This document shows positions 30,920-42,157 of a stretch of DNA of 64,000 bases, one piece after another (within the stretch, counting starts at the first letter, position 1; each line of letters starts with the position of its first letter). The translations under genes were made by a program, and so were the position numbers. The stretch is taken from positions 1,396,395,001 through 1,396,459,000 of the forward strand of contig CM057456.1 in NCBI GenBank assembly GCA_016271365.2. Reading direction: 5' to 3'. The DNA comes from Neoceratodus forsteri. Its lineage: Eukaryota > Chordata > Ceratodontiformes > Ceratodontidae. Below the pieces are notes generated by a model, which saw only the letters and a program-made list of their open reading frames with translations, made no database searches and was not told the DNA's origin.

Positions 30920-31200
30920 TTATTTATGGAAAAATGGTAACTGGGAAAGGCACACTGAGCCAAGACTCATTTCCATGTGTGACCCAGGGGAAAGGAAAAA
31001 GGATGGCCAAAATTGCAAGGTGCAGCAAAACTACAATAATTAATAATTACATTAAACAGTGTACAGGCTAGTACTGTATATCAAAACTAAAGCGCTGGTA
31101 CATGAAACACTAATGCTAAGTACAGGAGAGTAGTGGCATGGCAAAATTACCAGGAGCAGGAGGGGGCAACCAGAGGGTTGAGCTGGCATTTGAGGGAGAA
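30920..31200 (-). repeat. LINE 3'-end fragment (minus) with shared tail motif
   Basis: GGGAAAGGCACACTGAGC (30943-30960) with a preceding TTATTTATGG matches the tail words at 3861 and 12767. The rest is non-coding and purine-rich towards 31200. Confidence 0.4.
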
Positions 31201-31319
31201 AAAGGAAGGGGGGGGAGAGATGGAAGATAGGGAGGGGGATTTTTTCAGATGGAGTGAAGATGTGGGGAGAAAGCAGAGTTTCCAGCAGCAGAGTTGAAGT
31301 CTGATATGGAACAAATTTG

Positions 31320-32023
31320 AGTCACAATAGCGAAGAGAGTAAGAGGCAGAGAGGATACCTCGCCACCTTGATCGCTTCTCTTGAGAACCTTCATGGTCTC
31401 TTTTTCCTTCTGCTTTTACTCACTTCCTTCATGCAGTGGCTGGTTGCCTTAATTATGCCCTCCCTTACTTTCCCCACTGGGCCTCTACCCCTCCCTGGCA
31501 ATCCTCTCCAATGAAGCAGTTTCTGAGGTAGTCTCCCATTTCTTTAAAATCCACCCTCCTAAACTTCAGGACTGTTGTCCTCATGTGCTTAGCCTCTTTC
31601 CTGTCTTAATGTTAAACCACACTGTATGGTGATCACTGGTACCCAGGGGAATGCCCACTGTGATGTGTACAGTGCTGTCTCTGTTGGTAAGCACTGGGTC
31701 CAGTACTGCTCAGGCCATGGTGGGTTCTTTGACTAGTTGCCTGAGAAAAGCTCCTTGTAGGGAGTAAAGGATGGCCCTGCTCCTTGCTGAAGCTGGGAGG
31801 CCGCACTCCACATCTAGCAGATTGATGTCACCAATTAGCAGCACCTCCCACTTAATTGCCATCCTGATGATGGCTTCCTCAAGTGCCTTATCCAGTTCCT
31901 GTCCCTGTGCTGGAGGTCTGTACACCACCCCTGTACAGATAGCGGCCCCAGAGCCTGTCTCCAGGATGACGCACAGTACCTCCAGGCCTTCCTTTTCCTC
32001 TGAGACCCCTGTACATCTGTTTC
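31320..32023 (-). pseudogene. CR1 ORF2 endonuclease fragment
   Basis: On the minus strand the reading GVVYRPPAQGQELDKALEE, LLIGDINLLDVECG (GD-N motif; plus 31821-31832), RQLVKEPTMAWAVLDPVLTN and GTSDHHTVWF (catalytic SDH; plus 31626-31637) matches the APE-type endonuclease of CR1 ORF2. The segment is nearly open over about 200 codons, with a stop after ST. It is cut at 32024, where a DIRS leader begins. The enzyme would nick DNA to prime reverse transcription. Confidence 0.8.
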
Positions 32024-32309
32024 AGGGGTGTCTGAAGTCGTCAGGCCACACTGTAGGAACTTCACCATCAGTGAAGCAGGATCCACACAGAAGATTTTCC
32101 AGCAGTACAACTGGGGCCATCCACGCCGACGTCACCTGCCAATGTCATCAACCCTATAAAGGTGTGAGCGGCCCCGCTTCCTCCTCAGTTCTTTCCCGCC
32201 ATCTACTACTTTCACATGGGTCACACCATTTTTGCTCATGCTTTTCCTTTAACTTTTAGAATCTCTTTTTAACAAGAGATTCACAAGACATTCTCTTACC
32301 TCAATTATG

Positions 32310-32630
32310 TGAAGAGTTGCTCCTTCCGCATCTCTCTTCCTTCGCTGCTGCTCTGGAAAGAAGATTGCTTCTTCAGATGACCACAACCTCTGTGTCTGCT
32401 GTCTTGGGCCTGACCACAGCATCTCTGACTGTGAGCTCTGCCAAAAATTCAACCTTACAATCCTTAGGCGATGCAAAAAAGCTTTGAAGAAATTCCTCAT
32501 TGAGCAGCAGGTAGCCAATTCTAGGCAGGGGTCCTCCGTGATTCCTCTTTCCCAGTTGCCAGTGGGATCATTGAGCTCCCAGTCCTCGAACACCCGAGAG
32601 AAGTCCATGGGGAAAAGTCTCAAATAGACT
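32310..32630 (+). pseudogene. DIRS-1 gag, zinc-finger region
   Basis: The open reading DDHNLCVCCLGPDHSISDC, then ELCQKFNLTILRRCKKALKKF encodes C-x2-C-L-G-x2-H-x4-C-x2-C (tgt at 32391 onward) and the basic helix of DIRS gag. The homologous DIRS-2 segment (38050-38170) has the same words but a stop after the His. A stop ends it near 32623. The protein would package element RNA. Confidence 0.7.
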
Positions 32631-32910
32631 GCGACCGGGACCGCTCCCCCCGGTGGCACTCCCAATCCACGATGGTTTCTTCCTCTTCCTCTGGAGGTAC
32701 TCCATTGGCTGTGGCTGCACCGACACCCTCTGCTGTCCAGGCCTCTGATTCTACCAGGGCTCTACTGAGATCACCTCCTCCTGCTTCCCAGGGAAGTCAG
32801 CCATCAACCCCCAGCCTTTACCGGCCATCAACCTTAATACTATTTTGACCCAGATAACTAGGGCCCTGCTGCACCAGTTAGGTTCACATAGGAAACAGGA
32901 AGCTGATGTC

Positions 32911-32913
<3 letters not shown>

Positions 32914-32947
<34 letters not shown>
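32914..32947. repeat. (TG)17 microsatellite
   Basis: An uninterrupted TG dinucleotide run of 34 bp lies within the DIRS-1 gag fragment. Confidence 0.95.
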
Positions 32948-32948
<1 letters not shown>

Positions 32949-33081
32949 TCCCTGGAAAAGACTGCCACAAGAGCTTCCATGTGCCACAGCGACCTCTGCT
33001 GGATACCCAAATGTATTACCTACTGCAAGAGACACTCCGCAAAGATCTACTGTTAAGTGAGTTTTTACGTAACTGTACTTT

Positions 33082-33306
33082 CTAGGAGCGGTATATGATG
33101 TTCATCCACATGGACCCACCTGACCTCCCCTGGAAAGTGGCACACCAGTGTTGCTTCCAGCGGGTAAGATCTGATGTCACAGGGTGGTACCGAGGGAGTT
33201 ACCACTCGGGTGGGTTGGAGGAGCCAGCTTGAACACGTTCTGGCAGATCCTTAAAGGGAAAGGAACACTGCTAGAAGTGTGGATATACATCATATACTGC
33301 TCCTAG
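33082..33306. repeat. Palindromic element with TATATGATGT arms
   Basis: CTAGGAGCGGTATATGATG plus TTCATCCACA (33082-33110) is mirrored by TGTGGATATACATCATATAC plus TGCTCCTAG (33278-33306). The 29-bp arms differ at three or four positions, and the core is about 165 bp. It abuts the DIRS-1 right edge and has GTGAGTAACCTGTTTTT outside its right arm. It is probably another DIRS-derived or MITE-like remnant. Confidence 0.65.
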
Positions 33307-34259
33307 CACTACTGTTGCAGGTGAGTAACCTGTTTTTCCTGGTTAGTATGACTCTTTCAGCTGAGGTGATTGGCCCCATTTTGAGCATCCTGTCTATGAT
33401 GGGGTGGCTTCATGTGATTGGCCCGACCACAGCCTTATGTTTGAATCTTGAGTGGTGGCAGAATTAAAGAGCAAGTGACAGCTCTGTGAAAACCTTAAGC
33501 AGCAGTATAGTTTGTCAGACGATTGCTCATCATTTAAATTATTTTCAGTATTACTCTTCCCTATTGGCTTTTTATTATTAGGGATGTTTACCTGAAAATG
33601 GGGCCCTTGCACCGGGGAATTCATCTACACACGCTGCTCATTCCCACCTAGAAGTCCCAATCATCTGGTTGTGATGTCATAGTCTGCTGCCAGGTCAGTC
33701 ACTGTGATGTCCGAAGCAGAGAATTATGACTTCATGTGGGAAATCAGCCATAACAGATGAAGTCTAAGGGACCAAAGGCTTATTTATATGCAGTGATCCT
33801 TAAAATGAATTAGATATGTACCGTGAAGCATAAGAGGTGCAAGATACTGTCGTGGAGTTGCTGGGGAAAAGAACTTGATGAGTTGGTGGTCTTCTTTCCT
33901 TCCTAAATTTGTATGTTGATACATGGCAGAGAAATATGTAAAATATATTCTGCTAAAGTATTGCTCCCCAGCAGGGACAAACCAAACCCTCAGAGGATGT
34001 GGGGATAGCCTGGGGAGTTAGGTGGCAGGAAGTGGCAGCGAAGAGTGAGCCTAGCAGACAAAGCAGACAGAACGGAACAACGAACAACCAGAAGGAGTGG
34101 CAGGTTGGGGATGTGTGCAGGGGAGGAGCAAAAAAAAAATGGCCTGTACTAGTATCTGCCACCTAATGATCTGCCCACCATTGCACATTCTTTGGTGCTG
34201 CTTTGTTCAGTTATGGTTCTAGGCATGGGCTCCAGTATCTCGGAGATCGAACTGTATGG
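33307..34259. other. No recognised feature
   Basis: Mixed-composition sequence. No protein motif, element end or tandem array was recognised. Confidence 0.35.
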
Positions 34260-34365
34260 TAATATTGCCACAGAGACCACTCTTGTGGTTGTAATAGTGG
34301 TCTCATGCACATTCTTAATGTGTGAGAACCGCAAACCAAAGGCAAGCAGTTCTGATATCTTAAGG

Positions 34366-35740
34366 CAGTGGTTTTCATCTGGGGGTCTGCGGCCCCCAAG
34401 CAAGGTTTAGGGGGTCTGTGGCGGAAGGATAAAAAATGTGAAATGTAAGTGGAGCCGAAGCCGAGAAAATGTCTCGCCTTGTAACCGCAGAGCACAATTG
34501 AGTTCCTTGTCAGATCTGTTCTTCTTTTGCCAAATTTGAAATCTTCCCTGAGCACAATTGAATTACGATTTCTGCTCTTTTAATGAAACACAAACACTGC
34601 TGCCGAATTTGTGATGTGCTCAGAGAACAATTGAATTCCTTGTCAGATCTGCTCTCTTACAGACATCGGGGGATTTTAACACACATGGCTGCCGACTTGC
34701 TCTGCTAAGAGCACAAATGGAATCCTTTGTCTGCTTTGTGATGTTAACACACACATCGGGGAACAATGTTTGCTTCAGTGTGCTTGCCTTTGTAATTTTA
34801 ACAGACACTGCTGCCGAAATTGCGATCTGCTCAGATATCAGTTGAATTGCTTGTCAGATCCATTCTTCTGCAGACATCGGGGGACAATGTTTGCTTCGGT
34901 GTGCTTGTCTTTGTGATTTTAACACACACCGCTGTTGAAATTGCAGTATGCTCGGAGCTCAGTTGAACTACTTGTCAGAACACAACTACAGAATCAAACC
35001 CACACGGCTGCTTACTTGCTCTACTCAGAGCACAGTTGCAGATTAGAACCCACAGGGCTGACAACTTTGCAATCTCAAATTTCTCATTAATGCCACCAGT
35101 AGTGTCTATATTGATATTTATTCAGTTATTTAAAATGAGTTGTATGTGCGATCACAAGTTTCTCATTATTGCCACCAGTAGTGTCTATATTGGTATTCGT
35201 TTAGCGTTTTAAAATTAGTTGTATGAATGCCGGCCCAGTGGCGCTGAAGGTTGAGGCTCTGGACTCCTTGCCTTGTCAGCAACCCGGGTTCGGGAACGAC
35301 CTTGGGACTTCAGGAACCAGCATGGGGGAGGGAGGGAGGGGGCAGGATTGAGCAACCTAGCGACAGCTCTCCTCTCCCGGGAGGTAGTCGCCTCTCTGTA
35401 GTGCCACTGGGTGGAGGTCAGTGGCGCACAGGCAGAAGGGGTAATCAGTGAGGGGTGTTTCATAGCCGATGTGTGCATGTGCACCAAGACAAGGGGGTGG
35501 GAACGGGGAGAAAAACTAGAAAAAAACCTACAAACTATGTACACGGGGGGGGGGGAGTTGTATGAGTGCATTCAATGAAAAAACAATAAAAATAATTTTT
35601 TATATGTGTAAAAGAAACTTAAATTTTGCAGCATCCCCCCAACCCCACCCCCTCTGTCAGCTGTTGCAAGTAGGGAGTCCCTGCTACTACTGACTTTCGT
35701 TCAGGAGGTCCCGGCACACCAAAAGGTTGAAAACCCCCTA
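34366..35740. mobile_element. hAT-like non-autonomous element with internal tandem repeats
   Basis: The left end CAGTGGTTTTCATCTGGGGGTC and the right end (reverse complement TAGGGGGTTTTCAACC) resemble hAT termini of the CAGNGGTTCTCAA type. Inside, about five imperfect units repeat CTGCCGA, GAGCACAATTGAATTCC, CTTGTCAGATCTG and ACATCGGGGGAC words between 34490 and 35060. No transposase is encoded. A SINE is inserted at 35231-35555. A clear 8-bp duplication could not be seen. Confidence 0.55.
35231..35555 (+). mobile_element. tRNA-like SINE (family S), copy 2, with TSD
   Basis: The insert is flanked by AGTTGTATGAATGC (35217-35230) and AGTTGTATGAGTGC (35556-35569), one difference in 14. The head is CGGCCCAGTGGCGCTGAAGG, with A-box-like TGGCGCTGAAGG and B-box-like GGTTCGGGAAC at 35287-35297. 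The body has GGATTGAGCAACCTAGCG and CTCTCCTCTCCCGGGAGG. The 3' end is A-rich, then ends in an unusual run of 11 G. Length is 325 bp. Confidence 0.85.
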
Positions 35741-35802
35741 CCCAGAGGATTTAGGTGAGACCACTCTTATAACCATAAGAGTGGTCTCAGTGGCAGTATT
35801 AA

Positions 35803-36910
35803 TATATTTTTGATTAATTTCAATCAGTAATATGTTAACATTTTAAAAAACATACCCTAAATGTACCCACTATCAGGGAAGCTACGTGTGAGACACTCTC
35901 AACAGAACAAAAGTGTCTCACTTGAGAGGAAATGAGCGCTCCAGTTGGTGGGGAGCACTCCCTCAATCTGTATTGGTGTCCACAGACTGTGTAGAACTCC
36001 ATGGCCTTTGAAAGCTTTAATGGAAGTGACTGCATGGATCAGTTGCTGCAGTTCCCAAAGAACTGTACTGCACACAAGTTGACTTTTTTCAGTTATTTCA
36101 TGTAAAGCCCAGAACGGACTGGGACCATCAGTCCTCTGCCACTGTATGCCCTTGAAAGTCTTCCTCAGATCGTTGGAGCAAGGACTGCTGATGATATTAC
36201 ACACAGCCCTAAAAATGGCAGGGCATTTTCTCTGGTGCCACCCAAATTGGGATGCACTCCCTGACTGTATTATATGGGCTTTTTCCCTAAATATTTATTA
36301 GTCATATAAAAACATCTTTGTTTGGAAATCTTTAAAAAAAATATTTTCATGTTTTATCCCATGTCCATAGCCATACCTATCTCCTGGTTCATTTAGCTGC
36401 TTACCCTGACACCAACAAGTGACCCCACAGTCATCCTTCAGTTTACTGCCTTCTGGGCTCTATCCCAGCAGCTCCCCCCTTTCTGCAGTAGGGCTTTCCC
36501 ATTTATTTCATCCAGTGGAGAGGTAGGGACTTCATTGGCCCACAACAGGTCATGGCTGTGTTGGCAGATTGTGATGGCATCACCCTGTAAACCGACACCA
36601 TGAACTTCCAATAATCAGTCTTCACCATTGAGTCCCACTTACGGGTGTGGGCCAAAGACACTAGGACCCCGCGGGAGTAAACCTTTTGGCCAGGAGGTTG
36701 GCAGTGTCTACTGGGTATGCTGTCTGTGCACCCCCCATATTGTGTCATGCACCAGCCAATAACCGTTGCCATTCCCTCACCAAGATCAGTTCTGTTCTTC
36801 CCACCGTCATGTGCATAACATAACAGCATTGTGGCTCAGTTCACCTCATTGCTGCCCAGGTCTTTTTTTATTTTAATGTATTAATGGTGCTGTTTATCAT
36901 TTTTTTCCAC
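35803..36910. other. Unresolved, with two unplaced minus-strand ORFs and a hairpin
   Basis: A hairpin (GTGAGACACT / AGTGTCTCAC) lies at 35888-35921. Minus-strand ORFs of about 100 codons (36204-35899 and 36829-36503) contain Trp/Lys-rich words such as HTRKWDSMVKTDYWKFM but no family I can name. They may be a fossil DNA transposon; I do not call them genes. Confidence 0.3.
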
Positions 36911-37665
36911 AGTGCCAGAACCAGAAAAGAAAGGGGCTGTGTCGAAAAAAGAAAGTCCAACAGCCACCCATCATGCATCGTTGCCCATGTGGGACACCTA
37001 TGGCTTGGATGGACTGGCATCAGTCCTATACAGCCTGTCTTGGACCAGAGCATGACATGGATGCATGCAATGTCTGTTTCTCTATCGATTGCCATACAGT
37101 AGAGAATCGTGGGTTGAGGTGGGGTCCCCCGTTTTCCACCTTCGGAGGCAAGCCTCACATGCATGCTTTCAAGATTAGGTCCTTTAGCCTTTCCCTGAGC
37201 CTCTTGCTAGGATCTCTGACTCCATGGAAGCTTGAAATTCTTCTCAACTTCACCATGCGGAGACACTGGAGACTTTGTTGGATGGATCTTTTTAACAGTC
37301 GACTCCTTCTGGGCCGTCTACTGTGAACCCTCTACAGTCTGCTTGCCTTGAGTAGCAGACATCCAGTGATGAGGCTGCAGTTATATGCTTGGTCTGCATC
37401 GATGGACACCTCAAGGTTGTCTTCTGGAGCCAACCACACAGTTGTTACTGTTCACGGTTATGATATGGCAGGTGCCAGCAAGGATGATGCCAGGCCTCCT
37501 CCTGATACTGTTCACGGTTTGGGAGAGGGACTGGCACCGAGCTTGTTGCCCACTCTGTTGCTGGTTCAGATGCTGTCACCATCCATAGTTTTGCTAGCGA
37601 CATAGAGAAGGGTGATGGCTCTGGACATGGTGATGGAGGTGGCGGCAGCAGTGGGTGTTGATCCT
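36911..37665 (+). pseudogene. DIRS gag fragment with zinc-binding motif
   Basis: The reading MHRCPCGTPMAWMDWHQSY, then TACLGPEHDMDACNVC holds C-x-C, D-x-H and C-L-G-x2-H-x4-C-x2-C, the same pattern as DIRS-1 gag at 32391 (CVCCLGPDH...CELC). The rest to 37660 is acidic/Ser-rich and broken by frameshifts. It belongs to a different DIRS subfamily from DIRS-2, which starts right after it. No terminal repeat was assigned. Confidence 0.6.
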
Positions 37666-37888
37666 AGATCTTCAAGGGGGTGTCTCAGTTATCAGGTCAC
37701 ACCATAGGAACTTCACCGTCGGTGAAGCAGTATCCACATGGAAGATTTTCCAGCAGTACAACTGGGGTCGCCCACGCTGATGTCACCTGCTGACGTCATC
37801 AACCCTATGAAGGTATTAGCGACCCCGTTCCCTCCTCAGTTCTTTCCTACCTTCGACTCCAATCACATGGGTCTCCATAGAAACTCCA

Positions 37889-39889
37889 TTGCAGTTCATG
37901 CCATTTTTGCCTACGCTTTTTACTTTTACCTTAGTATTTAGAATCTGTTTTTTACAAGAGATTCCTTTGTCTTGTTTATGTCGAGAGTTACTCCTTCCAC
38001 ATCTCTGTTCTGTCGCTGCCACTGCAGAAGGAAAATTGCATCTTCAGATGACCACAGCCTCTGTGTCTGCTGTCTTGGGCCTGACCACGATGTTTTTGAC
38101 TGATTTCTGCCCAAAATTGAACCTCACTACCCTTAGGCAACGTAAAAAGGCCTTGAAGAAATTTCTCATGGAACAGCAAGTAGACAGTTCTAGGCAGGGG
38201 TCCTCCATGGTCCCTTCTTTCCAGTCGCTAGTGGGTTCGCCGAGCTCCTAGGCCTCAAAGGCCCGAGACAAGTCCTCGGGGAAAAGTCATAAAAAAGACT
38301 ACACCCGGGGACCACTCCCCCTGGTGGTGCTCCTGCTCCTGCTCCCTGATGACTACTACTTACTTGTCCGGTGGGGTACTCTGTCAGCTGCACTGACGCC
38401 TACTGTTGTCCAGGCCTCTGCTTCTTCCAGGCCCTTACTGACAGTGCCTCCTTCTGTTTCACAGGGAGGTCATCCTTTAGCCCCCAGGTCATTGACCCTC
38501 GAGTCATCTACATCAGCCCTTCCGCTGCGGCCGGATGCTTCACCAGGCCCTTGGATGTCGGGGTCCTTGGGCTCTCCGAACCTGATGGATAGTTTGTTGT
38601 GCCCTGTGCCGGAGACTCCTCCGCCATCGACACACTCTTCTACTGTTGACCTCAACACTATTTTGAACAAGTTAACTATGTCCCTGGTGCACCAGTTGGG
38701 CTCTTACAGACCTGGGTACCCGGCACCGTCGATTGCTTCGTTGTCATTGACGCCACCTACGCCTTCTCACGCTGCACCCCATGGGGCACCATCAGTCTCT
38801 CGCTCATCAGATCTCAAATTAGAACAGGTAGAGGTTGAAGAGGAGTATCACCCTGACCTCATCCTCCCTGAGGAAGAAGAGGAGCAGGAGGAGGAACCTC
38901 TTTCCTCAGATAGGTCTACTGCTTCTTCAGTGAGCGAGGACTCTGTTAAACACACTCCCAGGTCCCCTACTGAAGATCCATTTTCAGTGTTATGAAGCAG
39001 CTACCCACAGCTGTGGACTTCCATAATGAGGAAGAGGATGCTACCAGGAGAGATCTGGTGGACTTCTTGGAGATTCCAGAATCTCCTCCTAAGGTCATTC
39101 CTCTTATTCTACCGGCTCTGAGGAATGCCACCACTGCAGCTTGGCACCTCCCAGATATGGTTGTTGTCATGCCTCTAAGGGCAGATAAGCTCTCTCATGC
39201 CCTTCGGGACCTGCCTTATTATGCGGCCCAACTGCAGACTGACTCTGTGGTCATCAAAGCAGCTCATGACAGGTCCAAAGTGCCCAAGAACCTTAGCTCC
39301 CTCCCTCCTGACAGGGAATCCAGAGGGGTTGACCTTTGGGTAAGAATGTTTATGCCTCCTCCACCCTGAGACTTTGGATTGCTAATTATTTATCCCATAT
39401 GGTCATGTACCAGAATACCATCTGGAAGAAGGGCAAAGCTACTCTCAAGCCCTTTCTGAGTGTTCCCAGAAACAGGAGGTCCTCAAGTCCTTGCAGGCCA
39501 CTGAGGATATTGGTAAATATCTCTGCAGGGCCTTGTACAACATTTCTGATACTAGTGACAGGGCTGCTGCCACAGGTATTTGCCTTTGCAGGCTCACCTG
39601 GCTGAGGGTCTCCAGCTTCATGGCAGATGTCCAACAGAAGGTGCTGAATGCCTCTTTCAGTGGCTCGAAGCTCTTCGGGCCAGATGTCCAGGACATCAGT
39701 AATGACTTACAGGCCTCTGGAAGGGCTATTAAGTCTGTCTATTCACTCTACCATACCCAACCCAGGAACAGACAATGCCCATCCCTTCATACAGTTTCCC
39801 ATCAGTCGGATACAGGCTCCCGCCCCAGCAACTGGAAGGCCACTTTTGCCTTGCCTACCCTCTCCTCCACAGGTGCTGCTGTGAAATGA
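37889..39889 (+). pseudogene. DIRS-2 gag
   Basis: The first part carries LCVCCLGPDHDVFD in one frame, broken by a stop, and the basic TLRQRKKALKKFLMEQQ in another. A long Ser/Pro-rich middle (38324-38995) has an acidic run of about 15 Glu/Asp near residue 175. 38992-39369 reads VDFLEIPESPPKVIPLI and RADKLSHALRDLPYYAAQ. 39491-39889 ends with DIGKYLCRALYNISD, LTWLRVSSFMADVQQKV and GSKLFGPDVQD, the helical tail of DIRS gag. At least three frameshifts occur. Confidence 0.75.
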
Positions 39890-40004
39890 CCCACAGGCGA
39901 TGGACCAGACCCATCAGCTGGATCCGCCTCTGCCTGACTCTTTGCAAGACACCCATCTTCCAGTCCCCAACCAAGAGGTGGTGGTTGTAGGTCGGTTCTC
40001 CCTC

Positions 40005-40945
40005 CATCTCAATCAAAGAAGAACAGGGGATTCTATTCCAGGTTCTTTCTGGTCCCCAAAAGAGCCGGAGATCTGTGGCCTATTCTAGATCTCAAAGACC
40101 TCAACATCCAGTATAAAAAATTCTGTGTGGTCACTCTTCCAGGTCTGCTGCCTCTGCTCAAGCAGGGTGACTGGCTGTGCTCCCTGTATGTGCAGGACGC
40201 TTACCTGCATATCTTGGTTTGTCCTCTGCACAGGTGGTTTCTCTGTTTTCTGTTTCAGGGTGAACATTACGAATTCAGAGTCTTGCCCTTTAGCTTATCC
40301 TCTGCACTGCGGGTCTTTACAAAATGCTTTGCAGCAGTAGCTATTGCCCTTCAGTGGTAACGCATGTACGTCTTTCCCTACCTGGTGACTGGCTCCTCAA
40401 AGCTCTGTCCCAAGATCAGCTCCTCTGGACCCTGGAGAGAACCTCCAGCTATTTCACTTGCTGGGCAGCACTGTTAACCTGCCCCAGTCCATCGTGATTG
40501 TGTCCCAGAGACTGCAGTACATAGGTGCGGCCCTGGACTCGGCACAGAGCAGGGCTTTCTTGCCTCAAGGCAGGACAGAGTGCCTCATTTCCCAGGCTCA
40601 GGAGGTGGCCCAGAGCCATTATGTTTCTGCAAGGGTGTACTTGAGGCTACTAGGTCTCATAGCTGCAGCCATAGCTACAGTCTCCTTGGCCAGACTGCAC
40701 ACATGGGCACTCCAGTGGATCCTCTGGATGCAGTGGGACCAACGCAGGGACAACCAGGAGCAGCTAGTGCTGGTCTCCTCTCCAGTCTGCAGGGTGCTCC
40801 AGTGGTGGCTGGAATCCCAAAACGTATTAAGAGGGGTCCCATTCCTGATCTCCTCTTCCCAGCAGATTCTCACTACGGATGCCTGGGCTGGGGTGCACAC
40901 CTCGGTCCCTTCCATACTCAGGGGACATGGCCCCCTAGTGTATCG
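40005..40945 (+). pseudogene. DIRS-2 reverse transcriptase and proximal RNase H
   Basis: The reading PILDLKDLNIQYKKF, LPGLLPLLKQGDWLCSLYVQD (block with the first catalytic Asp, DAYLHI) and LPFSLSSALRVFTK matches DIRS RT. At 40378-40395 the expected FPYLDDWLL is spoiled by a one-base deletion, giving YLVTG. The thumb and connection follow in the next frame (40458 onward): RLQYIGAALDS, LLGLIAAAIATVSLARLHTW and QWDQRRD. RNase H starts with ILTTDAWAGVHT at about 40868, then a LINE insertion interrupts it. Confidence 0.8.
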
Positions 40946-41575
40946 TACAGCAAATAAACAGCTATTGGTTAGGTTAGACAAACTGCAATATAAAATTGCT
41001 AGATACGTGCTGCAGTGTAGCTTTAAAAAGCATCACTACTTGTTGCTAAGCAAATGGGGATGGCAGTTTCTTGAAATTGGACATACAAGGGACTGGCTAT
41101 TATTAATTCATAAATTCAAGACACTTTACCCAGCCCATGGCATTTCCCAACTCCTTTTTTTAACTGATAATATCAGTAAAAGGGAACTGTCAGGATCAGT
41201 GCACTTAAATAAAACTGATCCTGGAAAAAGAAGGAATAGATATGGGAATAGAACATTGAATTCCCAGGCAGCTTCGCTATGGAATAAATTACCATCCACA
41301 GTACGTGCACTCCCTGGACACTGAGCTTTTACTTCAGCAGCTGATGAATTGTTTACCTCTACTTGCCATTGTACATAATTCACTGATGAAAATTTGATCT
41401 ACTTTTCCTGGAATTGTAAATATTGTATATTCAACAGATGAGGTTTTGTACATGTCCTGCTGTTTTTTACTGTAACTTTAGATGATAGTATACAGTACTG
41501 TCTTATGAACTGGATTGTTCAAATCCTAATGATATGTATTTTCCTATATAAAAATAAAAGTTGTACCTACCTCAT
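40936..41575 (+). mobile_element. LINE 3' fragment inserted in DIRS-2 RNase H
   Basis: The insert encodes a LINE ORF2 C-terminus: KLQYKIARYVLQCSFK, WQFLEIGHTRDWLLLIHKF and LNSQAASLWNKLPSTVRAL, then a stop near 41324 and 250 bp of 3' UTR ending in TATATAAAAATAAAAG. The sides show GACATGGCCCCCTA (about 40922) and GACATCCCTCCATA (about 41575), a possible imperfect duplication. Removing it reconnects the RNase H reading. The clade is L2-like, but not the same copy type as at 24.1 kb. Confidence 0.65.
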
Positions 41576-42157
41576 GACATCCCTCCATATAAACATTCTC
41601 TAGATGAGGGTGGTCCTGTATGCCATGCAGGCCTTTCAGGACCATCTCCTTCTGGGTCAGTTGTTGTTTCAGTCAGACAGTCTCAGTGTTATCTACTACA
41701 TCAGCAAGCAGGGGGACACATTCGTAACCCCTGTGCAGGAAGGCCATGAGGATCTGGTACTGGACCATGGCCTGGGGCTCTTGGCAATCCATGTCCCAGG
41801 TGTGCTGAACACCTTGGCTGACAGCCTCAGCCAGACTTGGTCCCGGATGCACAAATGAGAACTTCTCTCATCTGTCACAGAAGATCTGTTCGACAGATGG
41901 GGTCATCCAGAGTTGGACCTTTTTGCATCCTCACTCAGTACAAAACTGCCCAGTTATTTGCTCACTAGATCCAGGGCCTGGAGTTTTCTGGTGAGATGCA
42001 TTGTCCCTCTCCTGGAGTGGGAGTTTATTTTATGCCTTCCATCCCTTTCCCCTGATTCAGAGGGTGCTAATCGAACTTCAGATGGAGGGGACCAGCTGGA
42101 TACTGCGTCGCACCATACCGGCCACGGCAAATATGGTTTCCATTACTGTAGCAGTTA
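41576..42157 (+). pseudogene. DIRS-2 RNase H distal part and linker
   Basis: MRVVLYAMQAFQDHLLLG, LLFQSDSLSVIYYISKQGD (catalytic Asp of RNase H), IHVPGVLNTLADSLSQ (last catalytic Asp) and then DLFASSLSTKLPSYLLTRSRAW (in two words) correspond to the RNase H end and the linker that precedes the recombinase in DIRS elements. A clear adenine methyltransferase domain was not recognised. The frames shift near 41850 and 42050. Confidence 0.75.

Larger units (their letters stand above)
32024..33080 (+). mobile_element. DIRS-1: leader and gag N-terminal fragment
   Basis: The start has a terminal-repeat-like stretch (TCTGAAGTCGTCAGGCCACACTG, compare TCTCAGTTATCAGGTCACACC at 37685), then AGATTTTCCAGCAGTACAACTGGGG. 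A TATA box (TATAAA, 32155-32160) follows. Gag begins about 200 bp further. A (TG)n tract at 32914-32947 interrupts it. The right edge (33016-33079) matches the DIRS terminal motif at 55384-55450: TATTACCTACTGCAAGAG and GATCTACTGTTA. RT and recombinase are absent, so this is an internally deleted copy inserted in the CR1 endonuclease. Confidence 0.7.
34260..35802. mobile_element. MITE with terminal hairpins, hosting an hAT-like element
   Basis: The outer ends are inverted: TAATATTGCCAC at 34260 and GTGGCAGTATTA at the right end. Each is followed inward by a self-complementary hairpin: 34273-34304 (GAGACCACTC...GTGGTCTC) and 35757-35788 (GAGACCACTCTTAT-AACC-ATAAGAGTGGTCTC, perfect). The MITE itself is only about 150 bp; the rest (34366-35740) is an hAT-like insertion. 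The superfamily of the outer element is unknown. Confidence 0.65.

Noticed and set aside
35899..36829. Two minus-strand ORFs with Trp/Lys-rich words
   Set aside because: They might be a fossil transposase, but no catalytic or binding motif could be identified.
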